DNA from: Chaunax sp. Z400
Lineage: Eukaryota; Chordata; Actinopteri; Lophiiformes; Chaunacidae
Assembly (NCBI GenBank): GCA_037577475.1
Contig: CM075197.1
Span: 24,795,150 to 24,859,149 of the forward strand
Direction: 5' to 3'
Length of the DNA: 64,000 bases
Shown: piece by piece, positions 37,510-48,989 of the stretch
Layout of the letters: the number at the start of each line of letters is the position of its first letter
Numbering within the stretch: the first letter of the stretch is position 1
Program-made: the position numbers and the translations under genes
The notes under the pieces: model-generated
The model's input: the letters and a program-made list of their open reading frames with translations, nothing else
Told to the model about the DNA's origin: nothing
Databases searched by the model: none

Positions 37510-37518
37510 GTCTGTTCC
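37443..37518 (+). repeat. (TC)31 microsatellite with short TCTG tail
   Basis: About 31 uninterrupted TC dinucleotides to about 37505, then TCTG-type units. The strand is pure pyrimidine, so it could form triplex (H-) DNA. Confidence 0.95.
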
Positions 37519-38708
37519 TAACAGAGAAGCTGAATTACGCAGCTTCTGTGGTAGAAAATGCAGTGAGGATTAGCATCATGGGAAATTGTGAATGACTGTT
37601 GTAGTTTCTTGTTCTTTTTTCAGTCAGGAAATCATATTAAAGACATGCCAAACAAACAAGAACATGTGACTCCAGGGTCACGTGACTTCATGTTTCCCTG
37701 GCTCCAGATATATGTACTGATATACTAATCTTCTGTATAATCTTCAGATGACTCTTACAGTGAAAGTGTAACTAATATAAAAGTTTTTTTCCTCAATTGT
37801 TATTTCAGATACTAAATCTATATGTATGTTAAATATTATTTAAGTAAGTCCTACCACATGAAAACGTGTGATGAGAAATGCTGCTGACTACTATTGATCA
37901 CCTCAGTGTTTGGGTCAGTGTCATCCCTCTAAATTTAATATTGTAGACAAACATGACACATTATTAAAGAAATGTCAAATTTCCGATCTTTCTGTCAAGA
38001 AAATACCGACATCTCAGCTAAAGATTTAGAGATTTTATTCAAATCCCTTTACCAGATTCCAAACTTAACTAAACATAAACCTTATGCACAAAGCAGACCC
38101 TGTTGGAAACGTGGAATTCTGCCATCCTCAGTGCTGAGAAGCCACGAGTGACAAAAACCCAGTGGGCTGCCACAGAAGCTGGTGCATTATCTAGTTGAAA
38201 AATGACCCCTATTATTTCCACTACACAACTTCTTCAGGCTTGGAAGCAGCCCTTTATGTAATATCCTTTGGTACTCCTTCAGATTAATAGACGTTTCACA
38301 TCGAACCAGCTCCCCAACATCAGATGAAGAAAACCCCTCCCTCCCCCCATACCATAATACCACCACCTCCTCCGTGTTTCTCAGTGGTGGAGAGGCATTC
38401 TGGGTAGAATTAACACCTGACCTACAAAGACTGTGAAATTTAGACGTTGAGATGAATATTTTATAATGTAGATCAGGACTTTGGCTCAGTTTTGTTTATA
38501 AATTCACTTAAAATCCTGCACACAGACACACTATTTGTGTCTTTTGTGTATGAATATTGGTCTAATATGAAACTACTAAACTTTTAAGTATGGGCAAATA
38601 AAAATATGATTGACTTTAGAGGAGTTACACATGACTGATTTCTTTTTTCTTTTTTTAATTTCCTTCCCCAAAAAAAGACTATCAGAATAATTTAAACATG
38701 CTGACACA

Positions 38709-38710
<2 letters not shown>
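37519..38710. other. Noncoding DNA, possible old repeat
   Basis: The stretch 38100-38420, with CCCCCATACCATAATACC and CACCACCTCCTCCGTG, vaguely resembles sequence found in some fish DNA transposons. I could not confirm this by a second copy. Confidence 0.3.

Positions 38711-38752
<42 letters not shown>
38711..38752 (+). repeat. (CA)21 microsatellite
   Basis: Uninterrupted CA repeats, 42 bp. Confidence 0.97.
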
Positions 38753-38753
<1 letters not shown>

Positions 38754-39615
38754 TTTTGTATTTTATTGTCACATATTTTTGCCTCTATTCAATAAATCAG
38801 CGTAATTTATTTCCCCCCGGAGTGTACAATACACTCTAATTTCATTTTTCTTATTATTTTCCATTATTTTATTCATTTTATGGAGTGTAGATATAACTCA
38901 ATGACAGCACGGACAAAGCATAGAAATGAGTGTAAACATCTTCTCCATTTATACAGCGACAGAAGAAGCAGCGTCACTTTAAATTTCATGTTATTCCCTT
39001 TTCAAAAAGAATCCCATTAAAAACCCTGTGGGTGAAATATCTGAGAGAAAAAAACAGCACTTAATTTAATCATGAAAATTATTCTTTCCTGACATTTTTT
39101 ATTTCGGTGTAGCTAAAATATTAATATCTGAAACTTTTTTCCATCATAGGAGACTCTGGGTTCTGACAGAGAACCACTCAGGCAGACTCCTGGCACACTC
39201 AGCTGGACAGGAATGGTTAGATTAATAGGTTTAATGAGTGTTCCTCTACACCAAACACATGGCATTATGTCCATATGCTCTTATCTTTAACTTCCATGTG
39301 ATATTCAGGTCTGTGGGTCCCATGGTCAATGTTTACTACACATGATTCTTCCTGAAGCTCCCTGGCCTCAGCTCATTTTGTGTGGAGAAGAACACATTGT
39401 CATAGAGTGTGCATTGTGTACCTCCCCTCACGTATTTATTACACCGGCGGTGTTCCAGTCCATTGGACCCGAGGGTAATAAAGGCGTGGGAGCTGTAGGT
39501 AGAACTCCATCGAAGTCATTAACACAACGGTAGAAGAAAACCACTAAACACTGAAAAATAAAAGAAAAGAGATGTTTGGCTGTTTTATTGACTCTGTCTT
39601 CCTCCAAAATGGTTG

Positions 39616-39618
<3 letters not shown>
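38753..39618. other. Noncoding DNA, nothing recognised
   Basis: AT-rich spacer between the CA and GT microsatellites. No element or gene signature was recognised. Confidence 0.5.

Positions 39619-39664
<46 letters not shown>
39619..39664 (+). repeat. (GT)23 microsatellite
   Basis: Uninterrupted GT repeats, 46 bp, in inverted orientation to the CA tract 0.9 kb upstream. It produces a poly-His/Thr run in an otherwise unsupported minus frame. Confidence 0.97.
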
Positions 39665-39665
<1 letters not shown>

Positions 39666-39776
39666 CCTTAAGTTTTAGAATGCACAACAAAAGCAGACAG
39701 AGCTGGCGTTGTGAATAAGGAAGTCCAAATGATACAAAAAAACAAGAGAGCCAAAAACTATAAATCCAAGACATAA

Positions 39777-40220
39777 GACCCATTTCCACTACGTAGCACT
39801 GACTCTCCTCACATTTGTTGCGTTTCCATTAGGTAAAAAGTACCTGGTACTACTTTTTTTAGAACCTCCTCCGTTGCGGTTCCAGGTGGGCTGAGCAGGT
39901 TCTGAAAGGTCTTGTGACACATTACAGACCACTGATTGGTCAATGCCACACAAGGAGTATCCTGCACAGCACAAATCAATGGCCGCCTCATTCAAACAGC
40001 GAAGCTACCTTAGCGCCTAACTTTTTTTTTATTGCAGCAGCTATATTGAGGAGGTGCAAACGTTCCTGTCTTAAACAGCTGATGAGAGAGGATCACGAGA
40101 CGTCTGTGTCACGTTGAAGACTACGCCATGTGCCCAGAGGAGGTGCCATCCTGTGATGGAAAACGACAGACAGAAAAGTACCAGATGAGTTGAGCTGGTA
40201 CTACGCAGTGGAAATGGGGC
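39777..40220 (+). mobile_element. Family-A TIR element, full length (444 bp)
   Basis: The left end GACCCATTTCCACTACGTAG and, in reverse, the right end GCCCCATTTCCACTGCGTAG form terminal inverted repeats. Internal landmarks TTTCCATTAGGTAAAAAGT, TGATTGGTCAATGCC, GGAGTATCCTGCACAGCAC, ATATTGAGGAGGTGC and GAAGACTACGCCA match 27435-27914 in the same order. A short open frame (39914-40117) encodes a peptide similar to that of the other copy. It lacks any recognisable DDE catalytic domain, so it is nonautonomous. Confidence 0.7.
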
Positions 40221-42569
40221 AGTAGAGCAAAATGAAATTCTGAAATAACTGGCAAGGAGTTCAAAATCAGGAAAAACTTACACACGACATGAAGAGCATG
40301 AAAGAAACACGATGCCAAAAAGTGTGAGGCAATAGCCATAAAAACACACAATGAACTGACAACTCAAAGGGGGAAAACACAGAATAAATACACAGGGAGA
40401 TGTTAAAGTGAAAATAAAGAACAATCTAAAAGGAGGGAAAACACAGGAAGTGTACAGCAAGATATAACATGGAGAAAATAACTATCAAAATGAAACAGGA
40501 AACCTGCTAAACTAAACATGACAGGAGCATTTGCTCTGCAGGTGTTGTGCAATGATTTTGTTGCATAAAGTCATGAATCGTCTGTTTGGTGCATCTCAAA
40601 TGCATTAAACTGTCTGCATGACTAGGATCTGATTCTGCATTCAGAGAATCAGGGCTGGCAACACTTTCTGCATCTCCCATCCTTTTACTTTGTGATATAT
40701 TCTTTTTTTTCAGTCTGCGGTGAAATCGACTGTATTTTGCATTTCCACTTTCTTGCATTTGACAAATCACGCAATTTGTGGGCCTGAATGTGTGGATGGT
40801 TTTGTGCATTTGAAAGCATCTCACTGGGTGTGAAGACAGAGAGGAACTCAGGACAACTCTCAGTCCCAGTTAGCCGGAAGGCAAAGCAAATACCAGTTCA
40901 TTAAAGTACACCTGCAGGTTTTCCCATTCATGTTCCGTATCTCTGGCTGGAATCATCAAAACAGTAGTCGAGGATAAGGTACGCTGATCCTGGTCAGACT
41001 CTGAGAACTGCTGAGGTGAGGTTACCCCAGTGATCGAAGGAGCTGCTGGAGGAGCCCAACCTGTTATTGAGGAAAGAGGAGAGGCTCATCCATCGGCTGC
41101 AGACGGTGTCATATCTCTGAGCAGCGGGAACAAAAGACTCCGAGGCAGGAAAACAGCCACTGTTGGCTCACCTCTCTGAGAGGAAATTCTCTTGTACTCA
41201 GTCATTCAGTACATGTGTACAGATAACAGGTTGCATGTTTCATGTCAGCACACAGAACATAAAACCTGATCCGTCTTCTTTGTCTGTTTTTACCATCTGC
41301 TCCTGCTGAACCATGTCGCGATCAGTTAGAGGTGCAGATTTAGTTACCTTTGGATAGAGCCTAAGCATTCCAGCCTTTATGCTAAGCTAAACCGACAGAG
41401 CACTGGTGTAGCTGCATATGTAACAAAGATGTGATATCTGTCTTATCTTACAACCACGATAGCAGTTTCTCTTTGTGTTTTCTCCCCTCATCTCTCTCTT
41501 TTTTTCTCTCGTTCATTTACAGCAGCTTCTTATGAAATGTTTCTGCTTTTATCTCAGACATGTGAAATTTATAATTACATGTCAGTGGTCAGAAGAGCAG
41601 ATGTTTAAACCGAACGGAAGCGGCCATGAGGTGAATCCCTGAAATGTAAATCCATTAAATTATATGGAGCAGAAAGTGAACATTTAGCGTGACTGTAACT
41701 TTGATTTGTGCCATATTATAGTCCCGACCCATTAGTAGCTTAATGTGAGAGCAACTGAACAAGACATTCAAAGGGCTTCTTTCTGTCGCTATAGCAAACT
41801 GGAGTGATTACACCCTCCACTCACTGTCAAATTAGCTTTTTAATTTGTGGCTCTGCTTAAAGTTATGCACGATTTGGACATCATCGCCGCAGCTGTGGCA
41901 GCAAAATGGCGGTGATTTCTCTGAAAACATTTTAAATGTACGCATATGTTGCTCCATTATCATCACCAGGCGCAGCGAGTGTGGGCTTTTTAATGCCGAG
42001 CGCCTCGGGTCCTTCACTTGGAAATGGGTCCAACTGAGCAGAAAACTGCTACTCCGACGGGCAGTCCCAAAAGTTGTTACAGTAATTAGCTCTTCAGCTC
42101 TTTCCTGAGCTCCACGCTACGCACTTCCAACATCACGACACTCCCATCAGGCCTTTAAATCTCTCAGGTGAACACAATTCCTGGCAAAATGAGGGGCGTA
42201 TTTACTTTGCCTGTAATAAAAGCAACAAAAAAACACAACACGCACTTATTTCCAGTAGTGCCTTACATCAGACCCTTAAGGTTATACTTTCAGCAGAGGA
42301 GGCTGCTAAAGCTGTATTTCAATGAGGGAGAAAAGAGTTAGCATCTTTTACAAATGACAGTAAAATAACTTAATGGAGGGGAACGGCCTGAAAAATGGTA
42401 ACACTGATGGCTTCATTTGTATGAATGAAATACATTAAGACCACAACTAAATTATGTTAAAGTGTCCATCGTATCTTTTAGAGGAGCACTCTGCCTGCTT
42501 TTTGAAAATTACATATAAAATGGATTTTATAAATGCAGAACATTTACGAATTTATGAATATTTTAAGCT
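40221..42569. other. Noncoding DNA, nothing recognised
   Basis: A minus frame at 40507-40824 (105 codons) and stop-free stretches on both strands near 41010-41180 were inspected. None has a recognised domain or a matched pair of strong splice sites. Confidence 0.5.
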
Positions 42570-42717
42570 CAATGTAAAAAAAAAAAATCTTACAGAAAAT
42601 AACATTTTTACAGTAATTTTCTGTTCATTTCTGACAAAAATGTGTAAAATATATTTTTTACATTTTTATAACATGTAATTTGTTGGTATGGTTGTTTACT
42701 GTAATTTGACGGTGTCC
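42570..42717 (-). repeat. Family-F repeat, short copy
   Basis: Read on the minus strand: CGTCAAATTACAGTAAACAA, CCATACCAACAAATTACATG, then AAATTACTGTAAAAATG and TTTTCTGTAAGA. The first part matches 60498-60545 (GTCAAATTACAGTAAATAAC, CATACCACCAAATTACATG) closely. Confidence 0.6.
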
Positions 42718-43618
42718 ATCTGGAAACTTTGCTGCCAGACTTTTTAACATTGTAGACTTATTTGAGTTATTATAGTGGGTCATGCAAAAGCTTCAGCAGC
42801 AAGAGGAAGTGTACACTCTGTGCCTACCTTGCCATCTGCTGCCATCAAATGAGCCTAGCCACATGCATGCAGAGCTACCGAAGCATCTTGTTATTTTCTT
42901 TCTGGTGGAAAAAAACCCCATCAGTGTGCCTCCCACCGCTCGGTCGAGCCTCAAGCCATGAGTGTCAAAATTGCTTCAGCTAGTCCCAGACCCTCTAATG
43001 GGGGAAACTTCTACAAGGTCCCAGTGAAGGGGTGGCGAGGAGCGGTGTGGGCGTCAGTGCTAATGCACATAATCAGGGTTCATGTGTTAGTGGTAAGACA
43101 GGCCGTGGGAGGCAGTGTTCCCCTGTGAGCTGCTGCTTTCTCCAGTATTACCCCAGAGTAGATAACGATCCAGAGAGCACATCATGGCTTTTTTTTTGCT
43201 CCCTTATTTAACATAGCCTTACTTCTTTTTTTTTTGCTCCTAATGAATTTGATATTTGTTATTGTAGACAAATCTTGTGAAAAGCCTACAAACAAACTGC
43301 TGGTTCATCTCGTCTTTCCTTCCTGCTCCGGAGAAAATGTTTACACTCTGTGGCATTCAGCCCCAGGCCCATTGATTCCAGACATAAATGTCCAGATTGG
43401 AAATACAGTTTCATTATCAGAGAGAACATTAGAACAGATGGGCAATGTGCTCCTAAACAAACGTTACTCAAACAGAATGAATGCCTTCTTTGAGGGCTGT
43501 TGTCAGTGGTGGATTAATACACATTTGTGAATCTTTACGGCAGCTTGGAGTTGTATATAGGACTGAAACAAAATAAACTAGAATAGCATCCACACGTCTG
43601 TGTAGCTCCTGTAATAGA
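42718..43618. other. Noncoding DNA, nothing recognised
   Basis: The open frame 43234-43530 (98 codons) follows a pyrimidine tract and a TTATTGTAG acceptor-like site, but has no donor in a sensible place and no known domain. Confidence 0.45.
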
Positions 43619-43666
43619 AAATTAAGAAAGAAGAAAGAAAGAAAAGAAAAGAAAAAGGGAAGTCAT
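43619..43666 (+). repeat. GAAA-type polypurine tract
   Basis: Irregular GAAA/GAAAA repeats, purine apart from two T residues near the left end. Confidence 0.85.
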
Positions 43667-43786
43667 CTGATAACATAAATGATTTATTCTTAATAAGAAA
43701 TAGGCTGTTATGAATGGTTTGCTAGCAATAAAGGAGAATTTATGAAACTTGAAAAAGGAAAGCTATAAATAAATCCATGACCCACC

Positions 43787-45103
43787 CCTCTATCTGGTCC
43801 TCTATCTGGTCCTCTATCTGATCCTCTATCTGTACCCTCTATCTGGTCCTCTATCTGATCCTCTATCTGGTCCTCTATCTGATCCTCTATCTGATCCTCT
43901 ATCTGGTCCTCTATCTGATCCTCTATCTGATCCTCTATCTGTACCCTCTATCTGTACCCTCTATCTGATCCTCTATCTGGTCCTCTATCTGATCCTCTAT
44001 CTGATCCTCTATCTGATCCTCTATCTGGTCCTCTATCTGTACCCTCTATCTGGTCCGCTATCTGATCCTCTATCTGATCCTCTATCTGTACCCTCTATCT
44101 GATCCTCTATCTGGTCCTCTATCTGTACCCTCTATCTGGTCCTCTATCTGATCCTCTATCTGTACCCTCTATCTGATCCTCTATCTGTACCCTCTATCTG
44201 ATCCTCTATCTGGTCCTCTATCTGTACCCTCTATCTGGTCCTCTATCTGATCCTCTATCTGGTCCTCTATCTGATCCTCTATCTGATCCTCTATCTGTAC
44301 CCTCTATCTGACCCTCTATCTGATCCTCTATCTGATCCTCTATCTGTACCCTCTATCTGATCCTCTATCTGTACCCTCTATCTGATCCTCTATCTGGTCC
44401 TCTATCTGTACCCTCTATCTGGTCCTCTATCTGATCCTCTATCTGATCCTCTATCTGGTCCTCTATCTGATCCTCTATCTGGTCCTCTATCTGGTCCTCT
44501 ATCTGGTCCTCTATCTGTACCCTCTATCTCGTCCTCTATCTGATCCTCTATCTCGTCCTCTATCTGGTCCTCTATCTGGTCCTCTATCTGGTCCTCTATC
44601 TGGTCCTCTATCTGGTCCTCTCTCTGGTCCTCTATCTCGTCCTCTATCTCGTCCTCTATCTGATCCTCTATCTGATCCTCTATCTCATCCTCTATCTGGA
44701 TCCTCTATCTGGTCCTCTATCTGATCCTCTATCTGGTCCTCTATCTGGTCCTCTATCTGATCCTCTATCTGGTCCTCTATCTGGTCCTCTATCTGTACCC
44801 TCTATCTCGTCCTCTATCTGATCCTCTATCTGGTCCTCTATCTGGTCCTCTATCTGGTCCTCTATCTGGTCCTCTATCTGTACCCTCTATCTCGTCCTCT
44901 ATCTGATCCTCTATCTCGTCCTCTATCTGGATCCTCTATCTGGTCCTCTATCTGGTCCTCTATCTGGTCCTCTATCTGTACCCTCTATCTCGTCCTCTAT
45001 CTGATCCTCTATCTGGTCCTCTATCTGGATCCTCTATCTGGTCCTCTATCTGGTCCTCTATCTGATCCTCTATCTGGTCCTCTATCTGGATCCTCCATCT
45101 GAT
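43787..45103 (+). repeat. 12-13 bp minisatellite, 108 units, with variant zones
   Basis: The array consists of units sharing the core CCTCTATCT. The main variants are CCTCTATCTGAT, CCTCTATCTGGT, the 13-mer CCTCTATCTGTAC, CCTCTATCTCGT and the 13-mer CCTCTATCTGGAT. Hand parsing gives 108 units: 17 of the TAC type and 4 of the GGAT type, which accounts exactly for the 1317 bp. TCGT and GGAT variants occur only from 44521 onward. A degenerate partial unit follows at 45104-45113. The 13-mers shift the frame, so no long protein repeat is encoded. This is not a CRISPR array, because the units abut with no spacers. Confidence 0.97.
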
Positions 45104-45113
45104 CCTCTGTCTA

Positions 45114-45850
45114 TTGGATTTTTCACAAACTCATGTCTTTCTTTTCCACAAGGGTTTTTGTGGAAATCTTTGTTTTTTGTCTTTGACTGACAGATGAATA
45201 CAAAATACCTCAGAGTTCTGAATTTATCTGGGAGCTTTAAAACCAAAGCATCATGTTATCCCCTCGAGTATCCAAGGCCCGGAGCAAGGTTATACTTCCA
45301 GCTGGAATCTCTGAGTGCTTTGCTGATTTTGTTTCTCTTCTTTTTAATTCCATTTAAATAGTTCAAGCAAACATATTGCACCTCGTATTCACTCAAGTTT
45401 CCAACTGGAATATGGTACCTAGATATATAGTACAAAATGTATAGTGCCTTGTTTTAATGCAGAAACATTTTTAAGGCAGGAACAGTTTCCAGGGGAGCAG
45501 GTTTCCAATAACAGATTGCAGGAGCATATGGTTCAGTCTTCTGCTGACATCAAGTAAACACTGGCTGCACAATGCGAGCAGCGTGACGGCAACGTGCAAA
45601 TTTTCCACATGCAAAACATATGGTTAGGTTGGTGAGACACAGAGCTATCCATGCAGTACCGATATGACAGTATTCAAATGATAGTTCTTTACCATATTTA
45701 AGTTTTGAATGCAGGACTTCTAGTTGTGTTCTACACTGTGTTATTTGTATCTTGTCAAATGCTTCTCTCAATCAACCCAGTCCTTTTAGAACTTCTCAAC
45801 CCATTTCTAATCTAATTGTTAATCCTCATATCATTAGCGCTCATACAATA
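45114..45850. other. Noncoding DNA, nothing recognised
   Basis: AT-rich flank between the minisatellite and the pogo-like element; no repeat or gene recognised. Confidence 0.5.
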
Positions 45851-46440
45851 CAGTCAAACCCGGTCCAGCAACCACCTCTATAAAATGACCCCCTGCTCAC
45901 AATGACCACTTTTTCACAGCCCTGTTTTAATCCCCATTAACATACACATTAAGTTTCCTGTATAAGAAGACCACCGGTCCAACGCGACCTCGACCAGCAT
46001 GGCTGGAGACCCGCAGTCAGCCAATCACTGGCTATAATGACTGCGCACAGGAACTTTACTTATTCAGCCTTAAATGTAAACAGAGTATAACAAGTAGTAT
46101 AAAGTGCGACTTTTCCAGGCAGCGTTCAGTCATTTACTTTCTCAAGAGAAGGAGGGAATACTCGGACGACTACGAAAACAACGCTCCAAGCAGCAGGAAG
46201 AGAAAACGCCGGACTGACAGGAAACCAGGAAATCAACCGAGTCTGCTGGGAGTTTTTCTGCGACACAACATCCCGACTTGTGCCGTTGTTGCAGGAACAT
46301 ACCTCCAAGTTTGCCGAGGAACGCTGTAAAACGAGTTCAAAGCTTCCAACAGCTGGCTGGAAAGTTTCAAGAAACACCATAACCTTCATGTTGTCACAAA
46401 CATGGCAGGAGGAAAGGAGAAGAGATCATTGGTAAGAACA
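45851..46440 (+). mobile_element. pogo/Tigger-like DNA transposon, 5' part
   Basis: Starts CAGTCAAACCCGGTCCAGCA right after a TA dinucleotide, as expected for a Tc1/mariner-superfamily pogo/Tigger terminus with TA target site. AACCACCTCTATAAAATGAC follows. Downstream is a transposase fragment (46229-46431). The opposite terminus was not found; homology seems to stop near 46440. It is an old, broken copy. Confidence 0.65.
46229..46431 (+). pseudogene. Tigger/pogo transposase fragment (CENP-B-type HTH region), frameshifted
   Basis: Two adjoining frames read as part of the second DNA-binding helix-turn-helix (CENP-B / Tc5-type HTH) of a pogo-family transposase. The first (46229-46332) gives EINRVCWEFFCDTTSR and LLQEHTSKFAEE. 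The second (46333-46431) gives EFKASNSWLESFKKHHNL, matching the family pattern FKAS.GWL..FKKRH. A frame change lies at about 46330-46333. The N-terminal HTH and the DDE catalytic domain are absent, so only about 65 of the several hundred residues usual for the family remain. It would have bound the element's own ends in the nucleus; here it is inactive. Homology is inferred from motifs, not from a search. Confidence 0.65.
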
Positions 46441-47549
46441 TTCAACAACAAAGTCTCGTCATTGCCGGTACCAGACTGGGATTCCCACCATGGGGGACAC
46501 GGCCCCCATAGGGGTCGAGAGACGCCAATCTTAGGGTCGGGAGGTGATTTCCAGAAATCAAATATAATTTAAAATGATTTAAGATTAGATTAGATTAGAA
46601 ATAGTTTAATTTAGCCATAATTCTTTGTTTATGTTTAAGGGAGTATAACCATTAAAAGACAGTACTAGAACTTGGAAACTGTTATGACTCTGTTTTGTCA
46701 TGAATTGGTAGACTTTATAAGACCATCTGTCCAATGTGGCCACTTTTCGTCAGTCCCTTGTTCCTCTTAGACAGGTTTGACTGTTAATAATCATCCTTCA
46801 AACATCCTCTGTGTCCCTGTTGGCCATGTACAAGTGTAAATAACCTCTTTTCCACACCTTGCAGAGGCATGAAAATGGAAACGTGCCACCAAAAATTGCC
46901 TTTCTGTAGATGATATTGCAATTTCACCTTCTCTTTGTGGAGCTGTAATTTCTTCCAGGTAAAAGCTGCCACCCACACACCGAGGTGCTCTCCGTTCACA
47001 GGAAACGCAACCATGGATTACATTCGGAATCAATTGAGTTTCCCCTCGGGGCCGGGTGGCACTCCTTCTCAAATTTCTTCCTTTTTTTCATTACAAAAAA
47101 AAAAAGATTAAATGCAGAGTCTCAATTCTTCTGCCTGTTAACGATGCGATCAAAGCAGGAAACATTTGGCATTCTGTCTGGTGCTCTCACAGAAAACGAG
47201 GCCACCTCACTTTTTTATGACTAAACCATTTCTCTTCTATGATTAATCTCACGGTATTGACTTGAAATGCGAGAACCATATGGCTACATAAGCTCTTTCA
47301 ATGGTTTTGTGTTATAGAAAGAGACTGTTCTCTTTGCAACACCACTGTGCACCATTATCACTTCTGTTGTGATGCTGTCCCTGCTTCTGAGGACCTTATT
47401 TCCCCCTCAGGGAGGTTTGAAGGGCACTTAACAGGCATCAGTATTTCTTCACCTTACATCAGTTCCCACTCCTAACTCTTGAGAGGCTGCCTGTCTTGCA
47501 GAAAAACCTTCTTTGTCAGGTCAGAACAGGAAGTCAGTTCAGGTTCTGG
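46441..47549. other. Noncoding DNA, mostly unrecognised
   Basis: GACTGGGATTCCCACCATGG and AGGGTCGGGAGGTGATTTCC near 46470-46555 look like part of another old repeat, but no second copy was found. Minus frames at 46784-47072 show no domain. Confidence 0.4.
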
Positions 47550-47819
47550 ATGGTGTTTTGACATATAGTCGTCTTTAATGAGGACCAAAAAGTGGACATT
47601 GTCAGTTCATTTGAAAGTGGACTCAGTTCTCTTTCTGGTGGTCTTCAGCTCTGATTGGGGTCTCAGTCCTTTACTGCTTTGGAGTATTATATCTGGATTA
47701 TACTCATATCTTATTTTATCATGTGTAGCAAACTACTTCTAACGAGTTTTTTTTTTCTTTTTCACTTTGACACGGGTTCGTTTTGAGGGCTGAAGTGGAC
47801 CAAGTGTGAAAACACCCAT
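47550..47819. mobile_element. Family-E TIR element (about 270 bp)
   Basis: The left end ATGGTGTTTTGACATATAGT and the reverse of the right end ATGGGTGTTTTCACACTTGG are similar inverted repeats. The interior contains GAGGACCAAAAAGTGGAC and AAGTGGACCAAGTGTG. Small, without genes; resembles fish hAT-type MITEs. Confidence 0.5.
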
Positions 47820-48851
47820 ACTTCCTCACATTGGTTTTTACCTTTACTCTAGTTTTAATTAAGTCTTTACCTTTGCTATAAAATGGAGGAAAAAAAATCT
47901 TTGTTCTTTGACGTTCTAATCTTTAGCACAGACACACAAATCCTACCAGGACTAGAGGGATTAGTATGATCTGTGGGGAGCCATATAGCTTTGACACAAC
48001 TGCTGTATATGTGACCTTCCATTGTAGGACCATAATTACTGTTTATAATTAGACTTTAACACCCAACACGTGTCCCTTCAATATGCAAAGTCACATGAAT
48101 CGCACTAAACTGAGATGTAATGTACGCTCAGCTGAATAGATGGTGCCACACTGGACACAAGGTTCATTCAGCTCTGTGAAGGACACTGGGAATTAATCCC
48201 CAGGCAATATATCACACTGACAAAGACGAGACGTAATTTATGTCTCTGCATACGTATCTGGAGGAGAAATGTCTGGTGTAACTGACATGATCTAGCAGCA
48301 TGAGTTTTTGCTAAATTTAAGGCTTTTCTCCTGCAGCTTTCAACCATTTTTACCCAACAGGTCACAGTATTAAAATATAAAATGCATGGCTGCCCATTAG
48401 ACACACGGAAGTGTTCCCTTATTTTTTATCTCTGCTTTCTAAAAATGTTACAAATCACTGATGGAAAGCAAAATGACTGACCTACATCTTGGTTTGCCTC
48501 AGAATTATCTTTATAAAGGCCAGGAGACCTTCTTTATATTGGTTTGAATAACCACCTTTAGTTAAGGTAGCTTAAACATGGCTGACTGTATGTTGATCAT
48601 TTGGTAATAGAGAGGAATCACCTACTTACAGTATCCTGATAAGGCATTCTGTGAATATGACATTGTCATGCAGACAGTGTTTTCTTATTAGTAGTAATAA
48701 TACCTCCATCTTGGGTGGACAGCTGCAAACCAAAAGGGTATGAATATCCAAAAGGAAAAGAAAAACTAGGAGTAAACATAATTAAAATGAAAGACATGGA
48801 GAGAATCACAGTTTTAGTATTCAAACATTTACATTACAATACATTACATTA
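47820..48851. other. Noncoding DNA, nothing recognised
   Basis: No shared repeat or credible exon recognised. Confidence 0.5.
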
Positions 48852-48887
48852 CATGTTTCCCGGAAAAAAATTTCTCCGGGAAACATG
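48852..48887. repeat. Perfect 12 bp stem-loop
   Basis: Arms CATGTTTCCCGG (48852-48863) and CCGGGAAACATG (48876-48887), loop of 12 A/T-rich bases that partly extends the pairing. It follows a short run of ACATT repeats. Confidence 0.85.
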
Positions 48888-48989
48888 ACTCTTGTTCCGT
48901 TTTGTTGTTTAAAGCGCTGTCACAGATAACGATAATGTGAAGCAGGGTGCAGCAAAACTACGATGGTTCATGGATCAGGAAACTTTTTT

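Noticed and set aside
40507..40824. 105-codon minus-strand frame
   Set aside because: No recognised domain, no shared copy in the window and no clear splice pair.
41012..41178. Stop-free stretches on both strands with coding-like peptides (minus strand includes RYDTVCSRWMSLSSF)
   Set aside because: About 60 codons between stops is common by chance. The best acceptor is out of frame with the open region and the donor is weak.
43234..43530. 98-codon frame after a good polypyrimidine tract and acceptor
   Set aside because: No donor at a sensible distance and no recognised domain; at best a conserved noncoding candidate.
43787..45103. Possible CRISPR-like array
   Set aside because: Units of 12-13 bp are directly adjacent with no unique spacers, in a vertebrate-type sequence; it is a minisatellite.
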